DNA from: Candidatus Aminicenantes bacterium UBA4085
Lineage (GTDB): Bacteria > Acidobacteriota > Aminicenantia > Aminicenantales > UBA4085
Length of the DNA stretch: 22,333 nt
Assembly: GCA_002383325.1 (NCBI GenBank)
Contig: DFYJ01000118.1
Location: forward strand, 15,440-37,772
Direction: 5' to 3'
A model generated the notes under the pieces. It searched no databases. It was not told the origin of the DNA and saw only the letters and a program-made list of their open reading frames with translations. A program made the position numbers and the translations under genes. Positions 7,452 to 15,417 of this stretch are shown here, one piece after another. Numbering within the stretch: the stretch's first letter is position 1; every line of letters starts with the position of its first letter.

Positions 7452-8006
7452 TCATCCCTCCTTGTTGAATTTATGAACCTGGGTAAAGTGCTCGGAGAAT
7501 CTCGTAGGCTGAGTAGGCTCTCGCGTGGTTGGTTTTGCCGGAGCTCCGTTTCCTGCCCTGACCGCATAAAAAGCCCTCTCGATCAGAGCCGGCAACGCCT
7601 CGTGCTTTTCTGATTTCTGGTAGGCTTGGCAATAGACCTGCTGAATCGACCAAGCCAAATCCGTCGATCCGGCCCGCTCGAAAAGGATACTTTCCGGATC
7701 GGCAGCCGTACCATTCGCTTGAACACCCTCTAGAACGGAAAGGAAGGCCGATGCCGTGCCGGCTTTCATTGAGGATGGGAACAAGTCTCGCCATTTGAGG
7801 ACCAGAAAGATTATCAGCATAAGCATGGAGCAAGCCGCCGCCAGAATCCGCCATCGCCGCCCACCCCGATTCTGCGGTCTCCGATCCACGGCGATGGGGG
7901 CGGGGATTTCGGCACGCTTCTTCAGCCAAATCCGCGCGGCCGCTTTCTCGCGCTCTATGGCATCCCGACCCGGAGCCCATTTTTCATCATCGAGGATTCG
8001 CTTCAT
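7452..8006 (-). CDS. Single-pass membrane protein in the anti-sigma position
   Basis: The product has 184 residues. A charged cytoplasmic N-terminus (residues 1-52, rich in Lys, Arg and Glu) is followed by one membrane helix (about 54-70, ILAAACSMLMLIIFLVL). An outer domain of about 110 residues ends in a proline- and threonine-rich stretch (PAKPTTREPTQPTRF). This is the topology of ECF anti-sigma factors, and the gene overlaps the sigma gene by four bases (ATGA). The zinc-binding HxxxCxxC motif common in anti-sigma factors is absent. The assignment therefore rests on topology and gene order. AAAGG lies four bases before the ATG, so translation is probably coupled to the sigma gene. Confidence 0.7.
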   Translation of the reverse strand: MKRILDDEKWAPGRDAIEREKAAARIWLKKRAEIPAPIAVDRRPQNRGGRRWRILAAACSMLMLIIFLVLKWRDLFPSSMKAGTASAFLSVLEGVQANGTAADPESILFERAGSTDLAWSIQQVYCQAYQKSEKHEALPALIERAFYAVRAGNGAPAKPTTREPTQPTRFSEHFTQVHKFNKEG

Positions 8007-8551
8007 AAGCCTTTCCCTTTTGTGGCCGTGCCCGCTCGGAGAAGAATCTTTCGCCGCGCCCGGTTTAGCCGCGACATGACCGTCCCAGGGTCGAGGCCGA
8101 GAGTCTCGGCGATTTCCCGGCAGGAAAGCTCGCCGTATTCCCGCAGGACCAGCACGGACCGAAGCTTCTCCGGCAGCCGAGCGACCGCGGACTTGATCGC
8201 ATGAGTTGCTTCGTCGCGCAAGATCAATTCCTCAGGGGTGATCCTCTCCACGGTTTCCGGTTGACTCCGGCTCAGGAGGAGTCCGCGCAGACGCGCCGTT
8301 CGGAAATGCTCTCGGCACCGGTTTCGGGTCAATACGATGAGCCAACGTCCCATGTGCTCGACGTCCTTGAACGATCCGGCCCTCTCCCAGGCACGGCAAG
8401 AGACATCCTGGGCCAGTTCCTCTGCCTCAACGGGATTCCGGGTATAGCCAAGGCAGATCAGGAAGATCTGTTCCCTCCGCGCTGCGATTTCGTTAGCCAG
8501 GAGTGCGCGATCAGGAATCACCGCTTCATTCGAAGAACGTTCGGTTTTCAT
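8003..8551 (-). CDS. ECF-family RNA polymerase sigma factor
   Basis: The product has 182 residues, typical for an ECF sigma factor. Region 2 covers about residues 26-92, with NPVEAEELAQDVSCRAWERA and FKDVEHMGRWLIVLTRNRCREHFR, which opens the -10 DNA. Region 4 covers about 117-172 with LPEKLRSVLVLREYGELSCREIAETLG and the recognition helix DPGTVMSRLNRARRKI. Region 3 is missing, as expected. It directs RNA polymerase to a small set of promoters, probably including its own, when released by its membrane partner. It is the first gene of a three-gene unit, overlapping the next by four bases. The signal sensed is not visible in the sequence. Confidence 0.92.
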   Translation of the reverse strand: MKTERSSNEAVIPDRALLANEIAARREQIFLICLGYTRNPVEAEELAQDVSCRAWERAGSFKDVEHMGRWLIVLTRNRCREHFRTARLRGLLLSRSQPETVERITPEELILRDEATHAIKSAVARLPEKLRSVLVLREYGELSCREIAETLGLDPGTVMSRLNRARRKILLRAGTATKGKGL

Positions 8552-8671
8552 CCGCCTAACTGATTAACGATCATGCAGGCCTTTTATTCCATTGAGCATT
8601 ACGAAGCCGCGCGACGAGCCTTGGGAGTCAAACCGAGCTGTAAACGAAAGCCCCCCTAGCGATTCCATGGG

Positions 8672-8695
8672 TATTATCTTACGATGTACGGTAAG
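8672..8695 (+). promoter_or_regulatory. Candidate -10 and operator repeat of the orphan antitoxin
   Basis: TATTAT (8672-8677) resembles a -10. The inverted repeat CTTAC-N8-GTAAG (8678-8695) follows directly and ends eight bases before the TTG start. Phd/YefM proteins bind short palindromes in this position. AAGG of the repeat (8693-8696) is also the ribosome site, so binding could block translation signals too. Confidence 0.35.
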
Positions 8696-8703
8696 GCATC
8701 AAT

Positions 8704-8967
8704 TTGAAAACGCTCACCGCCAGCGCCGCCCGGGCCCGCTTTTTCAAGTTGCTTGATCAAGCCAACGACCGGCACGAGCTCATCCGGATCAGGGGCAATT
8801 GTTCGAATGCCTTCCTTGTTTCGGAAGAGGACTGGCGGGCCATCCAAGAAACTCTCTACCTACCGGCCATCCCGGGCATGCGGGATTCCATCCGGAAGGG
8901 CTTGGAAGCTCCGGTGGAGAACTACGCGGACGACTCGAAAAAGCGAGCCTCCACTTCGAGATCTTAG
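8704..8967 (+). CDS. Phd/YefM-type antitoxin without a visible toxin
   Basis: The product has 87 residues and starts at TTG with AAGG seven bases upstream. The N-terminus TASAARARFFKLLDQANDRHELIRIRG matches the Phd/YefM fold; the family motif is usually like T.sEaR.nL..ll..v. The stretch NAFLVSEEDWRAIQETLYL corresponds to the conserved vlis.edw..l.etl.ll segment. The tail GMRDSIRKGLEAPVENY is also typical. Past about residue 80 (SKKRASTSRS) the sequence loses family character. A YoeB/RelE toxin would normally follow, but the next gene ends three bases away on the opposite strand. It may be a solitary regulator, the rest of a broken pair, or protection against a toxin coded elsewhere. Confidence 0.75.
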   Translation: MKTLTASAARARFFKLLDQANDRHELIRIRGNCSNAFLVSEEDWRAIQETLYLPAIPGMRDSIRKGLEAPVENYADDSKKRASTSRS

Positions 8968-8969
8968 CT

Positions 8970-11600
8970 TTATTCAATGAGATTGACGCTCCGCCAGCGG
9001 CCTGACCGATCCACTCGCAAAGTCTTGATCTCGAAAGGTGAGAACTCGGACTCGATCACGATCGGACCGGAGTGCTTTCCGTCCGGAGGCGCCACGGACA
9101 AGCAAGCTTTCGTCTTCCGGCCGACCGATTCCTGGAGGCGGATGACGAGCGCCTTCCCATCTTCCGAGCGCCTGCAGGCTAAAAGCCGGATGTTGGGCGG
9201 CGCCATCGCAATCATGGAGGCATGAACGGCATCGCGGTTCGCTGGGGCACCCGGCTCGCCAGTCTCGGTCGAATCCAACGGAGCAAGGCTCCCGTTGGGC
9301 ATGGGCATGGATTCTCCGTCGGCCGCAGCCTTCCCGAACGGCAGATGAGCATAGACGGCGGGCGGAGCGCTGAGCCAATCGGCCAGACCGGGCAGAACGC
9401 GCCGTACTTCATCCGGGCTCCCCGCCGTCAGAGCCAGTCGGATGTCATGAACGCCCTGATCGGCGTACTTATAGGCCCGTTCCGGTCCCAGCTTGAAGCC
9501 CTGCTCGTGGCAATAGGCCGAGCCGCGCAGCACGGAAAGCCCGATCTCGCCCTTTTTGAAGGAGACGCCGTGCAGGCCGATGTGGGCGATTCCGAAGGCG
9601 GCTTTCGCCCCCTCGGAAACGCTCTCGGCCAGACAGAAGCGGCCGTGGACGTGCTCCTGCCCATCGGCAGGCCGCAGTACGGCCCCGCCCGGAACTTCGC
9701 AGATTATTCCGGCCGCGTCCCCGAACGCGGTCGGGAATCCCAGCTTCAAGCGCATCTTCGCTTCGTTCCACTGCACCCGCAGGCGCAGCTCAACGACCGG
9801 CCAGGAGGGATAGAAGATCGTCTGCTGAAAGACACGACTGGATTTGTAGGCCGACTTCGTCTCTACGATCGTCCGAACCGGGCCGCGCTCGACGATCTTG
9901 GCCATCCCGGCCGGCTTGAACTCGCCCAAAACCCGGCCGTAGCTCCAGCGGTCCGTGCCCCACGAATCGCCGTCGTCCTCGACCACGAGAAGCCGTGGCG
10001 CCGGGCCGGCCAGCATGCCGACGGCCTCTGTCTTGAGAAAAGCCGTCCGTCCCGTCCGGCGATGGCAGCCCAGCCAAAGGCCCTCCTCACGCTTCCACGG
10101 CCGCATCGATCCGTCCGCGGCGACGGCCTTCCAGCGAGGCGAACGGAAAAGCCAGACCTGGCCCGATGTCTCCGGTCGGAGCGGTTTCGGGGCCGGTTCC
10201 TCTAGCGGGCGGACCTCGTAGAAAGCCGGGCCCAAGCCCGGGAGGCCGGCCATGAAAGCGATCTTCCGCCGCCAGCCGTTGAACGGCAGCAGCGCCTCGG
10301 ACTGTTCCTCCTGGCAGACGACCTCCCGCCCAGCTCCGTCAAACAATCGCGAGTTCCAGGTCCCCGTCCACTTGGGACGGTGTTCGATCATGAACTCGGC
10401 CTCGACCGGGACCCTGGTCAGGGCCGGATTGGCGTTCAGGACGGTCAACGGGATTTCGGCCGCGCGGCTCCGGCCGCGGGCGAACGCGGCAGCCGCGTCG
10501 AGTCGCAGGCAGCGCGCTTCGGCCTCGGACTTGCCGTAGAGGTCGTGGGCGTCGCGCTCGGCCGACTCGACACAGGTTCCCGGCAGGATGTCGTGGAAGT
10601 CGTTGAAAAGATGCGACCGCCAGGCTCCGCCCAGCTTGTCCCCGGAATAGTCCAAGCCCTTCATCCACCAAGCCGCCGTTCGCAAGGCCTCCGTCTGGAC
10701 GAGAAGCCCCAGGTTGGATTGGGCTCGGCGCTTCAACCGGGAAAGCGAAGTGTAGCAGCCGGTGAAGCAGCGCTGCAAGTCGCCTTCCACCACGAGAGCC
10801 GTGCGCCCGGCCGCGGCGACGGCCGCATAGAAACGATCGGGCGTGCTATGGACGATCCGGACGCGGTGCTCGATGGCGCGAACGACATCGATCCGGGCCA
10901 GGTCGCGCCGGGTCGGGCCGCCGCCGTGGTCGCCGATGCCCCAGAAGACCGGCACGTCGCGGTGGAGCTCCAAGGCCAGATCGACGCCGGCGGCCAAGCG
11001 CTCCTCTATGTTGTCGTATTCGGTGTGATAGAGCCCGACCGCGATCCGGCAGGCCAGAATCTCCGACCCGTCCGCGCCCCGCCAGCGGTAGAGATCGGAG
11101 GGCAGGGCCATCTCGTGGGCCTGGGGTCGCATATGCATATACATCTCGTACCCCGCCTGCCGCAAAACCTGGGGCAGGCCCGCGCCATGGCCGAAGGAGT
11201 CGAAGTTGTAGGCGACGCGGGGCACGACGCCGAAGCGATCGCGGAAGTAGCGCCTGCCCTCGGCGATCTGCCGGACGACCGATTCGATCCCCGGCAGATT
11301 GGCGTCGGGCTGGAGATGCCAACCGCCCGAGATCGCCCAGCGGCCGGCTTTGACCAGGCGCCGGATCGCGGCGAAGAGCTCCGGATCGAGCCTCTCGACC
11401 CAGCGGTAGAGCACGGCTTCGTTGTGGCAGAAGACGAGGTCCGGATGGTCGGCCAGGAGCGCGGCCGCGACACGGAAGGTGGACACGGCCTCCGCGGCCC
11501 CTTCCTCCCAGCGCCATTGCCAGACGGGATCGAGATGGGCGTTGGCGATGAGGTGGACGGCCGGCCGCCGCCTTGGATGCGTTAGGGCTTTCGGACTCAT
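8970..11600 (-). CDS. Alpha-mannosidase, glycoside hydrolase family 38
   Basis: The product has 876 residues. The first motif, LIANAHLDPVWQWRW, carries the zinc ligands H22 and D24. RVAYNFDSFGHGAGLPQ follows, in which D134 matches the family nucleophile/zinc Asp. NDFHDILPGTCVESAERDA supplies H336, the later zinc His. The N-terminal barrel (about 10-270), three-helix middle and long beta-rich C-terminal half (about 380-876) fit GH38. The enzyme would release alpha-linked mannose from glycans. No signal peptide is seen, so it is probably cytoplasmic. The ATG at 11600 is preferred to one 54 bases upstream because GGGAG lies five bases before it and the extra segment (MGSNTRFRGDLR) has no family character. 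The gene stands alone on this strand. Confidence 0.92.
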   Translation of the reverse strand: MSPKALTHPRRRPAVHLIANAHLDPVWQWRWEEGAAEAVSTFRVAAALLADHPDLVFCHNEAVLYRWVERLDPELFAAIRRLVKAGRWAISGGWHLQPDANLPGIESVVRQIAEGRRYFRDRFGVVPRVAYNFDSFGHGAGLPQVLRQAGYEMYMHMRPQAHEMALPSDLYRWRGADGSEILACRIAVGLYHTEYDNIEERLAAGVDLALELHRDVPVFWGIGDHGGGPTRRDLARIDVVRAIEHRVRIVHSTPDRFYAAVAAAGRTALVVEGDLQRCFTGCYTSLSRLKRRAQSNLGLLVQTEALRTAAWWMKGLDYSGDKLGGAWRSHLFNDFHDILPGTCVESAERDAHDLYGKSEAEARCLRLDAAAAFARGRSRAAEIPLTVLNANPALTRVPVEAEFMIEHRPKWTGTWNSRLFDGAGREVVCQEEQSEALLPFNGWRRKIAFMAGLPGLGPAFYEVRPLEEPAPKPLRPETSGQVWLFRSPRWKAVAADGSMRPWKREEGLWLGCHRRTGRTAFLKTEAVGMLAGPAPRLLVVEDDGDSWGTDRWSYGRVLGEFKPAGMAKIVERGPVRTIVETKSAYKSSRVFQQTIFYPSWPVVELRLRVQWNEAKMRLKLGFPTAFGDAAGIICEVPGGAVLRPADGQEHVHGRFCLAESVSEGAKAAFGIAHIGLHGVSFKKGEIGLSVLRGSAYCHEQGFKLGPERAYKYADQGVHDIRLALTAGSPDEVRRVLPGLADWLSAPPAVYAHLPFGKAAADGESMPMPNGSLAPLDSTETGEPGAPANRDAVHASMIAMAPPNIRLLACRRSEDGKALVIRLQESVGRKTKACLSVAPPDGKHSGPIVIESEFSPFEIKTLRVDRSGRWRSVNLIE

Positions 11601-11939
11601 GGTCTCTCCCGACCCGCACCGCAGATCACCGCGAAAGCGGGTGTTCGAGCCCATTCTAGCCGGTCGCCGGGGACGTTTCCAGCCCCGGATCCGGAGAGAG
11701 GGCTTGCGATCCCATGGCGAATTGCGTACCCACCGCCGTCGGAGAAGCGAGAATGTGGAGCGATATTCAAAGACCGACCCTTTTATTGGACCCGGAGCGG
11801 GGCCGGGGGAAGAACGCCGCGGCAGCGGCGTCTAAAGGGAAGGTAGGCGTCCGCTTCGGTTGAATTCCCGGCGATAAGCGGGTACCATTTCCGGCTTATC
11901 CGCGCCTTCCGGCAATCTCACGGAGCTGAAGAAATCGAC
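11601..11939. other. 339-base spacer between divergent genes, with two hairpins
   Basis: No credible gene was found here on either strand. The spacer must hold the promoters of the alpha-mannosidase (leftward) and the CBM9/DUF5916 gene (rightward), but no convincing -35/-10 pair stands out. It contains a perfect 7-bp stem with a GGCA loop, ACGCCGC/GCGGCGT at 11814-11831. A second hairpin, GATAAGC/GCTTATC with a 14-base loop, lies at 11873-11900, about 40 bases before the ATG at 11940. Neither has a T-run. Confidence 0.5.
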
Positions 11940-14120
11940 ATGAAGAAGTTCTTTCTGGTTTTACTCGCCCTGACCCTCCTGTCCGGCCTGGCCGCCGCCC
12001 AGGTCAAGGCCGTCCGCGTCTCCCCGGGCCCCAAGATCGACGGCAAGCTGGATGAGGCCGCTTGGCAGGCCGCGGCCGTCTTCACCGACTTCCGGATGGT
12101 CGAGCCGACTCCCGGCCAGGATCCGACGGAGCGGACCGAACTGCGGGTCGTCTTCGACGACGACGCCATCTACATCGGCATCGTCTGCTTCGACCGGGAG
12201 CCCAAGCGGATCGCGGCCAACACCATGGCTCACGACGGCGGCGCCTCCGGCGGCCAGATGTACGGCAACTACCACCGCTCCTCCGGCGCCTCCAACGACC
12301 AGATCCAGATCCTGCTCGACCCGTTCCAGGACAAGCGGACCGCCTATGTCTTCACGGTCAATCCCAAGGGCGCCCGCGGCGAGGGCCTGGTCTACGCCGG
12401 CAGCACCAGCCTCAACTGGGACGGGATCTGGGACGCCGAGGCCCGCATCGACGGCCAAGGCTGGAGCGCCGAGATGCGCATCCCCTTCAAGACTCTGTCC
12501 TTCAAGCCGGGCCTGGCCACCTGGGGCATCAACCTGGAGCGGGCCATCGCGCGCAAGCAGGAGACCATCCGCCTGGCCGGGCTGACCCGGGACGCCAACT
12601 TCAGCAATCCCAACGAGGCCGCCGCGCTGGAAGGCATCGAGAACGTCCGCCAGGGGCTGGGCATCACCTTCCGGCCCTACGCCCTGGCCGAGCGGAGCAA
12701 GGACCACGCCGCCGGGACGGGCGCCGAGCTCTCCGCCGACGCAGGCTTCGACGTCTATAAGAGCATCACCCCCAACCTGGTCGCGGTGGCCTCCTACAAC
12801 ATGGACTTCGCCGAGACCGAGGTGGACGAACGGCGCATCAACCTGACCCGCTTCCCGATGTTCTTCCCCGAGAAGCGGATGTTCTTCCTGGAGGGCTCGG
12901 AGAATTTCAGCTTCAGCTCCAGCGTTAGCTTCACACCCTTCTTCAGCCGCACCGTCGGACTGCTCAACGGCGAGCAGACACCCCTGACCTTCGGGACCAA
13001 GCTGTACGGCAAGGTCGGCAGCACGAACATCTCGCTCATCGACGTCCAAACCGGCTCCGTCGGCGACCTGTCCAGCCAGAACCTGCTGGCCGCCCGCATC
13101 ACCCAGAACATCTTCGACCAGAGCAAGGTCGGGCTCATCTTCACCAACGGCAGCCCGACTGGGGAGCTCAACTCCCTGGCCGGCCTGGACTTCAACTACT
13201 CCTCCTCCAAGTTCCTGGGCAACAAGAACCTCATGCTGGCCGCCTGGGGGGTCTATAACTGGAACGCGAAGACGACCGGCGGCCACGAGGGCTTCGGCTT
13301 CCGGGCCGACTTTCCCAACGACTTGTGGAGCATCCGGTCGACCTACGCCTACTACGGCGAGGCTCTCGATCCCGGCATCGGCTTCCTGATGCGCGACAGC
13401 ATCCAGACGGCCTGGGCCATGGTCGGCTTCCAGCCCCGTCCCAAGGACGGTCTCTTCGGCGGCTGGGTCCGCCAGTTCTACTTCAATGCCAGCTTCGACT
13501 ATTACTGGGACCTGGAGGGGATCCTGGAAACCCGGACGATCAACCTCACCCCCCTGTCCTTCCGGACCGAGAGCGGGGAGACGATCGGCTTCGCCATCAA
13601 CGCCGTCCGCGACGTCCTGCCCTACAACTTCGAGGTCTCCGACGGCATCGTCATACCCATGGGCGCCTACGACTATACCAACTTCGCGGCCTCCCTCTCG
13701 ACGGCCGAGCGCCGCCCCGTCTCGGCTGAGGCCACCTGGAGGTTCGGGGAGTTTTACTCGGGCCATTACGACGATGTCAACCTGGGGCTGAACGTCAAGG
13801 TCAACGGCACCGTCAACCTGTCCTTCGACGCCAACCTGGTCCGCGGCCGGATGCCGGATGGAAATTTCAAAGAGAACGTCTACCAGGTCAAGGCCGACAT
13901 CTTCCTCTCGCCCGACCTGGGCTGGATGAATTATATCCAGTACGACGACATGTCCAGCGCCCTGGGCTGGAGCTCGCGGCTGCGCTGGCGCATCTCGCCC
14001 GGCAACGAGCTTTACTTCGTCTTCAACAAGAACTGGGTCCAGAGCTGGAACCCGACCAGCCGCTACCTGGCCCAGCAGGAGCGGAGCGTCATCAAGGTGA
14101 CCCTCTCGGTCCGGCCCTAG
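11940..14120 (+). CDS. CBM9-like sugar-binding / DUF5916 outer-membrane protein
   Basis: The product has 726 residues. Residues 1-20 are a signal peptide (MKKFFLVLLALTLLSGLAAA). Residues about 24-220 form a family 9-like carbohydrate-binding domain with the hallmark PKIDGKLDEAAWQAA and the strand ELRVVFDDDAIYIGIVCFD. The rest (about 230-726) is the DUF5916-type region, with alternating aromatic and polar strands such as WSIRSTYAYYGEALDPGIGFL and RISPGNELYFVFNKNW. It ends VIKVTLSVRP, as expected of an outer-membrane beta-barrel. The strand QRRIN-like pattern LTRFPMFFPEKRMFFLEGSENF is very typical of this family. The function is unproven; a role in surface binding or uptake of sugars is an inference. 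The Shine-Dalgarno is weak. No SusD-like partner is near. Confidence 0.9.
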   Translation: MKKFFLVLLALTLLSGLAAAQVKAVRVSPGPKIDGKLDEAAWQAAAVFTDFRMVEPTPGQDPTERTELRVVFDDDAIYIGIVCFDREPKRIAANTMAHDGGASGGQMYGNYHRSSGASNDQIQILLDPFQDKRTAYVFTVNPKGARGEGLVYAGSTSLNWDGIWDAEARIDGQGWSAEMRIPFKTLSFKPGLATWGINLERAIARKQETIRLAGLTRDANFSNPNEAAALEGIENVRQGLGITFRPYALAERSKDHAAGTGAELSADAGFDVYKSITPNLVAVASYNMDFAETEVDERRINLTRFPMFFPEKRMFFLEGSENFSFSSSVSFTPFFSRTVGLLNGEQTPLTFGTKLYGKVGSTNISLIDVQTGSVGDLSSQNLLAARITQNIFDQSKVGLIFTNGSPTGELNSLAGLDFNYSSSKFLGNKNLMLAAWGVYNWNAKTTGGHEGFGFRADFPNDLWSIRSTYAYYGEALDPGIGFLMRDSIQTAWAMVGFQPRPKDGLFGGWVRQFYFNASFDYYWDLEGILETRTINLTPLSFRTESGETIGFAINAVRDVLPYNFEVSDGIVIPMGAYDYTNFAASLSTAERRPVSAEATWRFGEFYSGHYDDVNLGLNVKVNGTVNLSFDANLVRGRMPDGNFKENVYQVKADIFLSPDLGWMNYIQYDDMSSALGWSSRLRWRISPGNELYFVFNKNWVQSWNPTSRYLAQQERSVIKVTLSVRP

Positions 14121-14125
14121 GCGGC

Positions 14126-14157
14126 GCCCCAGGCCGGCGGCCCCGCGCGCCGGGCCG
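14126..14157 (+). terminator. Possible GC-rich hairpin after the DUF5916 gene
   Basis: GGCCGGCG and CGCCGGGCC flank about eight bases and can pair with one bulged C, starting roughly ten bases after the stop codon at 14120. There is no T-run, so this could be only a consequence of high GC. Confidence 0.2.
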
Positions 14158-14216
14158 GTTGAATTCCGGCCCGGAATGGAATAGAAGGTAGGGCATCCCC
14201 CGCAAGGAGGCCCGCC

Positions 14217-14684
14217 ATGGGCATTTTCTCGAAGCTGGCCGACGCGGTCACGGGCAACTGGGTCAAGGTCCACCTGCAATGGTCGGAGCCCGCCCTGGGC
14301 AAGCCGATCGAGGTCCGCATCCAGGCCGACAATCTCAAGAGCGATCATGACGCCGAGGGCGTGTACGTCCAAGTCATGGCTGAAGAGAGGGTTAAGGTGC
14401 CCGAGGTCCATGTCGCCGAGACGGTCAACGGCGTCCTCCAGGAGAAGGTCAAGGACATCGAGAACGCCGTCATCACCTTCGACCAGAAGTTCCCGATCGC
14501 CGGCCCCCAATCTCTGAAGGCAGGCCAGTCCTACGAGTGGTCCGGGACGGTTACGCTGCCGGCCGACGCCCGGCCGACCTACATCGGCCTCAACGCCGGC
14601 CACGCCTGGAAGATCAGGGCCGGGCTGGACGTCAAGGGCAACGATCCCGACAGCGGCTGGGCCGCCATCACCCTCGGTCGCTGA
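14217..14684 (+). CDS. Spo0M-like (arrestin-fold) cytoplasmic protein
   Basis: The product has 155 residues and no signal peptide. It starts MGIFSKLADAVTGNWVKVHL, similar to the FFKKxxxxxGxGxAxV opening of Spo0M-family proteins. It goes on with paired beta-strand segments: KPIEVRIQADNLKSDHDAEGVYVQVMAEERV, then SYEWSGTVTLPADARPTYIGLNAGHAWKIRAGLDVKG. The pattern of two beta-sandwiches suggests the arrestin-like fold. It is about half the length of Bacillus Spo0M (about 258 residues), so at best it matches the first part. A strong AAGGAGG lies eight bases before the ATG. It follows the DUF5916 gene by 96 bases. Its role is unknown, and no sporulation gene is nearby. Confidence 0.6.
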   Translation: MGIFSKLADAVTGNWVKVHLQWSEPALGKPIEVRIQADNLKSDHDAEGVYVQVMAEERVKVPEVHVAETVNGVLQEKVKDIENAVITFDQKFPIAGPQSLKAGQSYEWSGTVTLPADARPTYIGLNAGHAWKIRAGLDVKGNDPDSGWAAITLGR

Positions 14685-14763
14685 GCCTCCGGACACCTCC
14701 CCCGCCGCACGAGGCCGGGCATGCCCTCAACGGGAGTGACCCGATAGCGCTGCGATGGCCGGC

Positions 14764-15417
14764 TCAATCTCCGTACATCTCGACGAGCAACCGGGCCAGA
14801 GCGGCCGCGTCGATATCGGACAACGAGCCGAGCTTTCGGCCCAATCGGGCCCGACTAACGGTGCGGATCTGATCGACGGCGATTTCCGCCGCCCGACTCT
14901 CGCATGTAACAGGAAGTCTGGACTTCCAGCGGGGGTGCAATCGGCTCGTGAGAGGGCAGATGACGACCGTTTGCAGGCACGCATTAAGGTCGTCCTTGCT
15001 GACGATCACGGCCGGCCTCGCTTTGCCCATCTCGGCGCCGCGGGTTGGATTCATATCCGTCCAACGGATCTCGAAGCGCCGGATCTTGCTTTTCATGGGA
15101 CCCGGCTTCGCGCCATAAACCGCAGTCTTCTCGGTAACTTTCCTTGGCTCTCCATGATCCCAAGGAGCCGTTTCCAGACCGTCGCCGACGACGGAGTCCC
15201 ATTCGCTCCAATCCTCGCCTTCCGCCGCCATCTCCGCAGCCGTTTCTTGCCAGGAGAGCTTATTCACGACCGGGCCGGAAGGCCGCAGAAAGATGCCCTC
15301 GGCCGTCTCTTCCATGAGGACGACCGAATCCATCCGGTAGCGCTTGATAACTTCCGCCGGAAGACGGACGCCGCGGGAGTTGCCGATCCTGGCAATTTTC
15401 AACTCCATGGGCTTCAT
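14764..15417 (-). CDS. Fused antitoxin-toxin: AbrB/MazE-type domain joined to a MazF-type domain
   Basis: One uninterrupted frame of 217 residues carries both halves of a MazEF pair. Residues 4-48 (MELKIARIGNSRGVRLPAEV to EGIFLRP) are a SpoVT/AbrB-like DNA-binding antitoxin domain. Residues 53-85 (LSWQETAAEMAAEGEDW, SEWDSVVGDGLETAPW) are the acidic toxin-binding arm, where a free MazE normally ends. A linker of about 22 residues (from DHGEPRKVTEK) leads without a stop to M108. From there residues 108-217 are a full MazF toxin (RRFEIRWTDMNPTRGAEMGKARPAVIVS, then VDQIRTVSRARLG). The ATG of M108 at 15096 could still be an internal start, with only a weak ribosome site. There is no clear Shine-Dalgarno at 15417; a promoter suggests a leaderless start. 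An alternative start is M4 at 15408. Confidence 0.82.
   Translation of the reverse strand: MKPMELKIARIGNSRGVRLPAEVIKRYRMDSVVLMEETAEGIFLRPSGPVVNKLSWQETAAEMAAEGEDWSEWDSVVGDGLETAPWDHGEPRKVTEKTAVYGAKPGPMKSKIRRFEIRWTDMNPTRGAEMGKARPAVIVSKDDLNACLQTVVICPLTSRLHPRWKSRLPVTCESRAAEIAVDQIRTVSRARLGRKLGSLSDIDAAALARLLVEMYGD

Noticed and set aside
10380..11585. A 401-codon plus-strand frame opposite the alpha-mannosidase gene.
   Set aside because: It is an antisense shadow without motifs; the minus-strand frame holds all GH38 catalytic residues.
11961..14696. A 911-codon open frame on the minus strand opposite the DUF5916 gene.
   Set aside because: It is an antisense shadow. The high-GC codon bias of the plus-strand gene removes stops from this frame, and its product is low-complexity Gly, Asp, Val and Leu without any motif. 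The plus strand has a signal peptide and known domains.
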